Shown here one piece after another: positions 1 to 11,100 of a stretch of DNA of 64,000 bases. The stretch comes from Pelodera strongyloides (lineage: Eukaryota; Nematoda; Chromadorea; Rhabditida; Rhabditidae): the NCBI GenBank assembly GCA_036852015.1, contig JAANDG010000577.1, positions 1 to 64,000 on the forward strand, in the 5' to 3' direction. The notes under the pieces were generated by a model. That model saw only the letters and a list, made by a program, of their open reading frames with translations, did not search any database and was not told the DNA's origin. Position numbers and translations under genes: made by a program. How positions within the stretch are numbered: the first letter of the stretch is position 1; each line of letters starts with the position of its first letter.

Positions 1-228
1 TATCACAGTTTGAAGTTTGCAGTGATCAAGCTATATTTGAATATTCAAGAGCGGCGACATCCCGAATTTTAGCGCAGTGGCCGCACAATAATCGGTTGCA
101 GATTTCCGGGCTAGGTGTCACGCAAATGTGAAGGTGTGAGCGAACGGTGTGCAATTTCAGTTGGCGCACATATGCCTACGTTTGCACATTCTTTCGGCAT
201 TCATAGTCAATACAAATAATATACCCAC

Positions 229-3200
229 CAAACCAGCAAATAGGGCAGTTCCATCAGAGGAATAGGTACAACATCGCACTTCGCTCTCACACAGATATAA
301 TCTGCAAATGTTTTTTTTTTATCTTTTAACTTTTTACGTTTTCTTTGGTAGTCGAAATAGCTCTCAATAACACACACACACACAGACACACACACAGACA
401 CACACAGACACACACAGACACACACACGCACACACACACATACGCACACACACACACTCACGTGTGCAACGTGCAGGAATGTTTTTGTGTGTTCAACTTG
501 CTAAAAGGTACCTCTGTGGTGGTCCAATATGATCAATATAAAACTCGACGAGAAGGCTCCTATTTGTTAGAAGTTCATTGTTCGATTCTGTCACATAAAA
601 TGCGCCTAATATCACATTGTCATCTTGTGCTGATTTGACAATAAACGACGTTCGAACTTCTGAAAAAGTGTGGGATTCACGGGTGTAGTTGATAGAATAA
701 TAGGGAACAAATGGCATACGTCATCAATAGTTTACACAAGCAATTTCATCAGTATGGAAAAAGCTTACTATATGTTTGATGTTGCTGTGCTATGTATAAG
801 GTTCACTTTGCAATTGAATTATTCACAAGCCCCAGCTAACTTACTGACAACACTTACTTGTTCCAACGGGTCCCAACTGTAGAATGTTATATCCAACACT
901 GAATGGAAGTTGTGTTCTGTGATGCATTTCAATGTATTCACTATTGCGGTTCTTCGACGAGAGCAACTCAATTATTACCTAAAATTGAGGAATAAACAAA
1001 AAAAATCCAAAAAAAAAATCCATTAACCTGTAACGTGGAAAGCGCGCAATAAATATATTTTCTAATATATTATCTTTGTCTAGCACAAATATGCATAAAA
1101 TATATGAACATCTCCATCCCCCTCACATCGTATATTGAAACGTATGGGTATGTTGAACATCTACACCCTCATATAGTGAAACACATCTACACCATCATAT
1201 AGGAAACGTATCTTGAACATCTACACCCTCATATATTGAAAATGTTGACCACGAAACGTATGTTGAACATCTACACCCTCATATATTGAAACGTATCTTG
1301 AACATCTACACCCTCATATATTGAAACGTATGTTGAACATCTACACCCTCATATATTGAAACGTATGTTGAACATCTACACCCTCATATAGTGAAACGTA
1401 TCTTGAACATCTACACCCTCATATATTGAAACGTATGTTGAACATCTACACCCTCATATATTGAAACGTATGTTGAACATCTACACCCTCATATATTGAA
1501 ACGTATGTTGAACAACTCTTTTTGGAATCAAATATTACCTGCCCGGCCACTTCCATGAATTCCTTTAATTTCGGATTTTGTAAATGATTTTGTTTGAAAA
1601 TGTTCAAATCGTCGTCCTCCTCCATTCCATAATTGATGACTTTGGTGGAGTCATCGATTCCCCAGCCGAAGTCATCCTGAGGAAACCGGTATAGGAAAGT
1701 CAATAGTCACAATTTAATGAAAAGCTTTTCAATAGACAGACCACGTGTGGATAAGAAAAAAGTAACCTCCAGTTTCATAAACGTTTTGCTTGGTTGTTGC
1801 AGTTTTAGTTAGCAGACAATCTGTCACTAGTGCTTCCGTAGCTTACCAAAGACAAAGACTGAGTAATGTCGGATCAAAATTATGAATTTGTAGTAGCCCT
1901 TTTTATAAGCAATCAACTTCTCTGAAAGCGAAATACTGTCCGGTTTTTGAAACACATCGAGTAGACCAACATTCTTGTGCAGCTTATGCAAATGAACATA
2001 AATTAGAATAAATAAGTAAGAATTCAGCTGTCCAAGATGCGTTTCAAAAACCGGCAGGTACTTCGCTTTAACGAACACAACTAACCAGTGCTGGATGTTG
2101 TGTCCATTTCACTTCCATTTCAGCATCTTCTGTTTGTGTTTCTTCATCCGCGTTGTCGTCACCAGTTTGAGTGAAAGACTAAACATTTTTGGTTTTTTAC
2201 AATAATAAAATAAATAATTATTAAGGAATTCTAAGTTGATTTTTCTCGTGAACCCATGACTTTACAAAACTATGAACTATGAGTTGCTTTCTATCGATCA
2301 AGTAAAAGTTTAAACATTTCATAATCTATGTAAAAAATAGAGCCTTCGTTATCAATATGATCACTAACTCCTCAATGATCAATATGATCAATATGATAGA
2401 TATCCAAACTATCCAAACTCCTTATTATTACCTGTGTTTTCCCACTATCACCGAATAATTCGAGATAGAAATCGTAATCTTTTACAGGGGCTTTGTTGAG
2501 GATGTGCACCGTTTTGGTCTCAATTCCAATGAGTTGTCTGAATACTTATTAGTAGTTTATTAGTGAACGAACATAGTATCAGAATGTTTTCAATAGAGGG
2601 TCCAACCATCTTGTATTCTTTTAACACAAACATTGCCATTCTCCTTTATTTTTTGTGTGCCAGTTGCGCGCCGCTCTTACGCCGCTCTCACATCAGCGTT
2701 CCTCAGTCCATGTGGGTTCACTCGTGTTTGCTGCAGAATGCTAAATGCCAAATTATCAAATCAAACTCCAACCTTATTGACTTGTATCTCTTCTCTTGGT
2801 CTGTCAGATCGCCATAATTAGCATAAACATTGCCTCCAGAGCCTCCGACATCAAAGGAAATCTTCCGTTGTGTTCCAGAAGGAATTCGTGACATCTGGGT
2901 ACAAAATCTGATGATTTCAGCAAATAAAAACATACGCTATACAATTCACTATACTTTATGATTATTATAAGAATACTACAAAATAATACATCAGTTAAAA
3001 AAAACAAGCATTTACTGACAATGAGCTGAGAAGTCAAGAAATTACGCGGGGATTACTAATTAATTAACGAAAACTTACGAATAGTATAAATGGAAAGTGG
3101 AAACTCAGAACTGCTTGGCGTGAAACATATTTGTCTCCAAAACTTGTAGTACTAAAGAATCAATTGAAATAATAAGCCTTACCCTTACCTCTCTGCTCTC

Positions 3201-4606
3201 CCTCTCCATATTCTTCCGTTCTGGAGGTGGTGGTCGTTGTCCTTTACTGCTTTTTAATCGACGCATCATTGGAGTTTCTTCGTCAGATAATTCCGGTTCT
3301 GGTTTCTGCAAATGTTCTGTGATTTAGTATTCTTTTGTACAACTTGTGACATTTCACAACACTGTCCGGTTGACCACGAGCTGCTTCATGTTATCTTGAT
3401 ATAGGTCGCAACGTAAATTTCTAACCATATCATTACAACGTAAATTAACTATATCATTACAACGTAATATCTAACTACAACGTAAATTTCTAACTATATC
3501 AGGATCAAGTATCTCAACGATGAGAAAGATTTTCATGTTTTTGGGATTTGTTTGCTCTAGAGGTGGTTTGATTTTATTCTTTCCAACATACCTTCTCCAC
3601 TTTCTTCTCAATTGAAGTTTTCGGCTTCTGTGAAATCATATCATCTTCCAGGGAGGATTTGTTTTCATTATCTTTCTCTTTATTGTTTATTTCCTCCGCC
3701 TTTTCTTTCACTGAATTATCCTCGTCCTCTTCAAAGTCATCCGAATATTCCTCAAAGTCATCCTGAAAGATTACTTATTAACATTCAACATGTACGTTAC
3801 GTAACGCCAATATATTAGTCCATTACAATCATTATCAGCAATATACATACATCAGAACCTATTCCACGTATCTAAAATACACCGCTTGAGAAGCTGACGT
3901 GTTCCTCTCTTTTCACTTTCTTCTATAAATAAAGAGTTTAATTTTAACATGTATTTTCAAAAATTGAAAAACCTCATAATCGTAATTTTCCTCCTCTGGT
4001 TCTGGTTCTGTTTCGGGAACTTTTTCTTTCTTTGTTTTCTTTTCTTTTCGCTCATTTTCGGATGATTTCTTGGACGGTCGGTTTTCTTTATTTGAGGATT
4101 TCGATGTCGTTTTTGAGGGAAGTTTCTAGAATATATCAATTTTCATTTTTTTCAAATAATAAAGCTTGTTAGCCAAGAAAGAATTTAAAATTGTACTGAT
4201 ACTTATAAACCAGTTCACCGATTTTACAAATAATATTCGCCCAACTACTGTAGTCTTCAGAAACATACCGACGTTGTGTCCTTTGTAGACTTTCTTTTTG
4301 TAGTTTTTTCCAACTTTCCATTATCCTTGGTCACCAGCCGCTCGTTTGACGATTTACTTCGACTTTTTTCCTAGTTAAGAATATAGTAAATAAATATATT
4401 TTATCGCATGTATTTTGGAATTTGTAAGCTGTAAAAGGAACCAATCGGTATGGTTTGTTGAAGTACATAATTATTCCTTATCAACTCAAACCTTTGTCTG
4501 TTGCGCTTCGTTTATAAAAAAATATTTCTTGTATTTTATTTACCTTTTCTCCTGATTTTTCTTTGCTTTTCGAGCGGCTTCTCGTTGGGATTTTGGATGT
4601 GGACAT
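229..4606 (-). CDS. DYNC2I1: Dynein-2 intermediate chain 1 (WDR60/DYNC2I1), 5' part
   Basis: Cytoplasmic dynein-2 subunit that drives retrograde intraflagellar transport in cilia. Twelve exons fit in phase: 4606-4544, 4370-4269, 4125-3973, 3762-3592, 3305-3189, 2894-2773, 2537-2432, 2178-2086, 1676-1539, 978-858, 659-512 and 301-229. The N-terminus is Lys/Glu/Ser-rich and low in complexity (MSTSKIPTRSRSKSKEK). An acidic block DDFEEYSDDFEEDED follows. Then come segments typical of WDR60: APVKDYDFYLELFG, DEETQTEDAEMEVKWTQHP and LPFSVGYNILQ. The last exons, LLVEFYIDHIGPPQR then LYLCESEVRCCTYSSDG and TALFAGL, match the start of the WD40 propeller. The remaining propeller lies left of the window. 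The start ATG opens the first exon that reads in phase into the rest. Family assignment is strong; individual splice sites are inferred, and the donor after 4125-3973 (GTTTTT) is weak. Confidence 0.85.
369..458. repeat. (CA)n microsatellite
   Basis: CA dinucleotide run with occasional CAGACA interruptions, inside an intron of the DYNC2I1 gene. The open frames across it are repeat artefacts of Thr-His and Cys-Val. Confidence 0.95.
1103..1515. repeat. 35-bp minisatellite
   Basis: About eleven tandem copies of a 35-base unit built round ACGTATGTTGAACATCTACA followed by CCCTCATATATTGAA. The first copies are degenerate and the later ones nearly identical. It fills the DYNC2I1 intron between exons 1676-1539 and 978-858. 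Confidence 0.93.
1923..2070. mobile_element. MITE family A, copy 1
   Basis: Inverted-repeat element with ends close to AAGCGAAATACCGGCCGGTT, running on as TTTGAAAC. The right end abuts TA; the left flank is TG, probably mutated. It lies in the DYNC2I1 intron between exons 2178-2086 and 1676-1539. The middle carries the family signature CTTATGCAAATGAACATAAA. Confidence 0.8.
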
Positions 4607-5165
4607 TTAGAAAGTAAACTGAAGAAAATAAATGAATATACTAAAAATAAGAAATAAAACGAATGAATTATAAAGAGGCAAAAAATACGGAAAACAATAT
4701 TTCAGTAGTAATTACCCTTCGTAGATATGGAAAGAATTTCATGGTGAAAATTTTTGTTAAATTGAACAAAATGATATGCACAAACTATACATTCACAAAG
4801 CCAAATCATATGCGTAGAGTTAACCTTTAGACAACTATATTACGTGTGTATGAATGTTTGAGACGCGTTGTCATGGTTACCAAATGGGGAGCGCTATTTA
4901 GTGGGCACCACTAGTCTGAATTCTTTTAGTCGACGGAATCAGAGAGAAGAACGCGAAATTCTACGAAAATAGTTGTAATAAAATTCTAAACTTATTGAAA
5001 AAGCACAGATGGACTGTAGAGTAAATAAAAAATTATTTTCTTTACACAGCTCCACATCACGTTAGTTTCAACAAAGGTTGTTCAGTCAGAGTTCAAGTTG
5101 AATGCTTATTCGGCAGAGGTTCTAATCATTTACAAATTCGGAAAAAAAGCTCCCATAACAACAAT
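4607..5165. other. Intergenic spacer between DYNC2I1 and CUB gene
   Basis: Spacer of 559 bp between the DYNC2I1 start and the stop of the upstream CUB gene on the same strand. It must hold the 3' UTR of one and the promoter of the other. No coding signal or repeat was recognised. Confidence 0.6.
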
Positions 5166-8100
5166 TTATTTCTGACAACTAGAAAACATGTACACAATAA
5201 CTGGTAACAAATAGGAAAGCGATACAATTATACTTGAAGAATGTTTTGGGGTCGTTAGTTGAGGGGCACACGTAGCCGGAGTGGTCTAAAAAAGAAACTT
5301 AGCAGTAAGCGAAACATAAAGTTGAAACAGTAAAAATAAATATCGAACGTCTTTATATTATTTTCCGTTTTCGTAGCTGTGCTACATCTAAAACCGAATG
5401 GGGTTTCCAAGTATGCTGAAAATGTACATTATTTTGGACCTACACGAGTATATTTTGTTTACTTTTTCATATTATATATGCAGGTTTCGTGCAGAAACAC
5501 GGTAGTATTGACAAAATCACATAGGTTTTTTGGGTTACTTGGAAACCCCATAATGGGCAGTCTGGTTGCTTATTACCTATTCTTATTGTATGTTTTTTGA
5601 TTGTCTGTTCAAAGTCTTACTAATCGAACCAGAACTTACCACGGTTACTGCAACAGTTGTAGTGGCTGTTGACGTCACAGTGGTGCTCTTTGGAAGTACG
5701 GTATTAATGATTGATGTCGGCGGTTGCGTCGCTGACGTCTTCGCTGATGTCTTCGCTGTTGTTAACGTTGTCTTCGTTGACGTTGTCGCTAAAGTAGTTG
5801 TCGACGTCGTGGAGCAAAATGGTGTCGTTGTTGAGTTCACATCTGTCGGTTGAGCGTCCGTGAGAGAAACCCTAAATTAAGTGACTTTAGAATTATCTTC
5901 AAGTACCATTTTCCCATTTAATCAATGGGCACTATGCTGGTCCACGACTTTAACAACCACACTGCCTTGTATAAGTCAAATTAGCCTTTAGCAGACGTAG
6001 TCGTATTCGTATGTATATATTTACATAATAGCCTAAAAAATGCACACATGGGAGTACAATGGTTTCAGGAAAAATAATACTTACTTTGCCAGTAAGTATT
6101 CTGAATTCGATGTTCCATTAGTGTACTGAATTGTAGTATTCGGTGGAACAACGAGATTAAGAAGACCATTACATCCGTTGTAACTGAAATTAATTACAAC
6201 TTTTGAAAGAAAAATGATTATTTAATTAATAGAGAACATGACCGGCAACTATACAAGTTTTTATGATACTGCAGCGCCATTGTGGATGCTACAGCCCTAC
6301 AGCGGCACCGGATATTTCATAAGAATAATATTTTTGCAAACATAAATGACAACAAGCGCTCACAAATTTCCGTTGAGATTTAATGTCGCTGTTCCGAGTG
6401 TTTCTAGTAATTCGAATTGGATGTTTCGTGTTGTGTTTCCATTCTAAAAGAATAAATAACTGAAAATATACATGATCAGAATATTCCCCGAATGTTTTTT
6501 TTTATGAAACAGCTGAGGGATTGAAACAACGACTAATGCCAGAGAGTCTCACAAGAATATTAGACTACTATTGAATATAGTAGTGGGGCTGACTGGTAGT
6601 GACTACGCTGTTCTGCTTGGACTACCAGGGACTACTGCTGGCGCTTGCTTATGGAACTATAGATGCCCCCGTTGAAAGTATATCACATCTTCCTCATTAT
6701 TGATCACTTACATTGATAAGACTCCCTGATAATTCACACTTTCCAAATCCACAATCCCAATGGAAAAAGTGGCCCGAAGCAATTAGAATTGAACCATTTT
6801 CAGGGGCTGGGAACTCATCTAAAGATACGAAGGTGCTTTGGAGACGATTTTTTAAAGCGAAATCCCAGCCGGTTTTTGAAACGTATCTCAAATATCAGGA
6901 TTCTTATGCAGTTATATATACTAAAAGGGGTTATTGGTGTCTATTTTTTATTCAAATTTACGCTCATTTGCATGTAAAGCATAGGCAAGCAGGGAGTACT
7001 CGATGCGTTTCAAAACCGGCCGGTATTTCGCTTGCCCCATAAATGGACAGGTGTACGAGGAATTATTGTGTTCTGTGCAAAAAGCCGTTTCCACATCAAC
7101 TAAAAAAATATATTAAAATTTCTCACAGTATACGTGGTTATTAAAAATGGAACCCTTTCGTTCTATTTTCCATAAAAATTAATTTATAACAATAGAAATA
7201 AAACGAACAATAGCTCCCTGGCAGCACCAAAGTAGCTCCCGGATACCCTTTTGGTACAATAAATGAGATGGGATTAACAGCTTCCACGGTGTACAAACGG
7301 AGAGGAGCATCTCCAGAGCTAAATTTTTTGTTTGGTGCTTAAACTAAATTCCACAGTTGGCGAATTCCTATTAGAGCAAATTCTAACACTGGGTTTCATA
7401 TTGCCTCACCAAGGACCGAAACAGTCGTGCAATCGCAAGTAAAATTCCACTAATAACGCTGATAGACTGTATTCAAAAAGTATGCATTTTTATAATGCAA
7501 TACGACTGGTTAATACTCGCTAATTGCATCTAAAATAAAATGTTTACCCTGGAATAAGGTCAATCTTGTTGACGGAAAGTCCTCGATATATTTTAAGTGG
7601 CGGGCCGTCAAGGAGATAAGTGAATACATAATCATAATAGAATTGAATACAACCATCAGAAGTATATTGAATTGTTGTGTTAGTTTGTCCACCACAGATG
7701 TTACCGTCTGAAAGTAGCGATTGAGAAGCTGAGCCTAGTAATATAATATATTATTACCAAAGCATATTTTCTTTTTTTTTCTTTTTTTTTTGCGTTGTTA
7801 TGCGCTGATTATTTTTTATAGAACTAACGTTTTTTGAAAATTACAACAATGTGGAAGTAAGCAATAACCACTATATGGCGACTTCCTGAGCTAGCTTGAG
7901 CCAGTATAGAAACCTTCTCGTAAAAAAACTCCTCAAGAAAACATTAGAAAGCCCTTATTTTCATCAGTGAATGCATTGCTGAGAACGAGCACAAATTCTT
8001 CCTCATTTAAGAATTCGGACTGCAGACGAATTGACATTTCTTGTCCGGATGCGACGATTACTTCGCTGAAAAGAAAATGAAAATACGGAACGCAAGAAAA

Positions 8101-11100
8101 AAACGGATTTTGTTTGTATTGCCTATATAATGTAACGTAACGGACGTCATGTAACTTATGTTGCTTATATTATGTAACGGACAATACATTGCTTATGTAT
8201 ATTGAATGGCCTCTAATAATCGAGCACGTTCGGTATCGAGCTACTTGCTGACTAAAGCGAAATACCGGCCAGTTTTTGAAGCGCGTCGTGGACAACTGCA
8301 TTCTTGTGTATTTATGCGAAGTGGGGTCTAATTGGGGTCTAATTTTTCTGCTAAATTATGCCCATTTACATATGACGCATAAAGAATGTTGGTGTACTCG
8401 ATGAGTTTCAAAAACCGGCCGGTATTTCGCTTTAACAAATAATGGGAACTGTAATTGGTTTGTATGATTATTTTATCAATCACATACGATGCTTATGAAG
8501 GCAACTTGTTATTTCTCAACTGAAAAATTTATATAATTATTATACTGAATGTAATTGAGCATAAAGATAACCTTGTGACATTCAATTTCTGGTCGCTGAA
8601 TGTTCCATCATAGAGTTCCACGTCATACAGAGCCCCATTCAAAACCTGTACGCCCAAATGTCTGAAAGCAATGTTTTTATACAAAAAAGGAATACTTTCT
8701 GAATGAGTTACAGGAGAAGAAGATTTTCAGAACAGAAGCGTTTAATAAGTCTGTTTGTTTTACTAAGCACACATTTCCCCTTCTACGCATTCTAGTTTGC
8801 AGTTTACTTTCTATAACTTAAGGTAAATTCAGAAGTGTGCAATTTACCCTTTGCAGTTCTTTATACGGTATTGTTTCACTTCGTTCAATCCTGGCGAGAT
8901 AATTTCCTTGATAACTGTTATTGGTTCATTACAAATATCGATCACTTGAGTTGTGGGTTTGACTGGAATATATTCTTAAACCGTGCGCGTGTTGCGTGAT
9001 CCTTGAGTGCCAGTACTATGCCAATGCAGTGCAAGATGGGAACCAGTTATGCGCCAATGGGGCGCCGGTATGTGCCAATGTAGCACCTTACTTATCCCTA
9101 CCGTACCTGATCTCACGGTGAATGAGTATCCCGAGTGGCCATATTCATAGGGGACAAAGTTGGAAGTAAAATTTATAAATGTTCCCACATTGAAGAAGAC
9201 CGTCGTTGTGTTGCTAAACTTGAATATTTGTATTCCGATATAAATCAACAGAAAACAGTGCTTACACAAAAAAAAGAGTACTAATTTTTCCATGCGCCTG
9301 ATCCTAGAAGTAGAACGATAAAATAGTCCAAACTGACATATAAGGGATGTCGGGATATCCATTCACTTGTATTGTTAGGGAATCGATATAATCAATATCA
9401 ACTTTAGTGAACTCGACCTCCAAATAAAGCTCAGGATCGGGGATGAGAGAGTACACACAGGTCAGACCCCTGAAAATAAATAAATATGTATTGACAAGTT
9501 GTGAAAATAAGAAAAGAGAGAGAGAGAGAGAGACAGAGAGAGAGAGGGAAATGTTAGATGGACAGGAAGGGAAACAGGGAAAGAGAAACAGAGAGAGAAA
9601 AGAAAGAGAAAAAGATCAGCGAAAAGAGGAGAGTGCGGGAGAGTATAAGAGAGAGAGACAGAATAGGGAGAGAGGGAGAGAGCGAAAGTTACTCTGCATT
9701 ACCTGCAGTATGCCGTCTGTTTGGGATTCACAGGCATCGTGAACGTGCGACTGAAGTTCGCGGGAACCTTTATATTTGTCTCTCCACAGTCGCAATCTAA
9801 AATTTATCGGTCCCTTTTACATTTTGATTGGTCCTATGTTATTTCCTTGCGTCGACGACGTTATGTACTTAAAACGCAGGCAGCTAGTTTTCTTGAAGTA
9901 GCTAGCCTGTGAGGTCCTTTCTTTGTTAATACTAGAATTTTATATTCTCATACATGTTTCACAACACAGAGTGAGAGTTGGCCACGTATAAACTACATGC
10001 AACTATACAACGAACTTACCAAAAACAAGCGTGCTTATTATAAATGCTTGACCAAAAGTTTGTTCACCCACCAAGTGTGTTGATATCAATATTGAACCCT
10101 CTGAGTGCTTCAATATCATCTGTTTCCAGTACAAATCCCGCACTTGTTGTGTTTACATCGGCATAGTAGCGGGAATTTTGAAATGATCCTGTTATCTATA
10201 AAATATCGACTTATTCAAAGAGCCACTCGTCGCATGAAAGAAGAAGCTAAGCGTGAAACTTATAGCATGCCAAACCCAGAAGCTGCCGGAATCTGTATCG
10301 GCGCGCCACATAGAATAATCGTTTATTGATTGTTTATTTGATTGTTTTATCGCGGTTTGATTGAACCATTGAAATCACTAATACATTCTAATAAAGAATA
10401 TAAAGAAAGAAGTCACAAACCCTGCCCGTTAGATTCGAATCAAAATAATCGACAAATTCCTCGAGATCAAAATCGATCACAAACAAATCAAACTGATGAT
10501 TTAGCGGTATTTGGAAATTGTACGTGGTTTTCACGTTATTCGGATAGGTCTAAAAATTATTTACAATAATAAAGTGAGTTCTCCCTAGGCTCCCCAGCGA
10601 TCTGAATCTCTTCTGCTCTCGCGCTCTCTAGCTACCTGGGAAGGCCAGGGAGGGCTCTCTGTGTGTTGGTGAATACGGCCGCAGAAGTGATATCACATAT
10701 CAGTGATACGGTAGGATTATTTTAGATTACTAAACACTTACAGTATTTCCATAACCTTGTGACTGGAAAGAGTAATGTCCTGCTGTAAGGTTGACATTCA
10801 CTTGCGTTTCAGCAGTGGGGGACACTGAAATGTTTGTTACATAATGGGGTTTCCAAGTATCCCAAAAATTCGATGTGATTCTGTCAATAGTACCGTATTT
10901 CTGCACGAAACTTGCATATATAATATGAAAAATTAAAAAAATATTCTCGTGTAGTTCCAAAATACTGTCAGTTTTCACCATCTTGGAAACCCCATAATTT
11001 GGAAAATGATTCTCCATTACGAAACTGACCAAATTACATTACACTCAAATTATAACTTTCATAGTACTTGTAAAACACGTACAAATCATATATTCCGTTT

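Noticed and set aside
207..638. Open frames of Cys-Val and Thr-His repeats on both strands
   Set aside because: They are translations of the CA microsatellite.
1103..1515. CRISPR-like array
   Set aside because: Units are directly adjacent with no unique spacers, in a eukaryotic intron.
5566..5853. Val-rich plus-strand frame
   Set aside because: It mirrors the Thr-rich stalk exon of the CUB gene on the minus strand, which fits flanking exons in phase.
9443..9800. Arg/Glu-rich frames
   Set aside because: They come from the GA tract in an intron.
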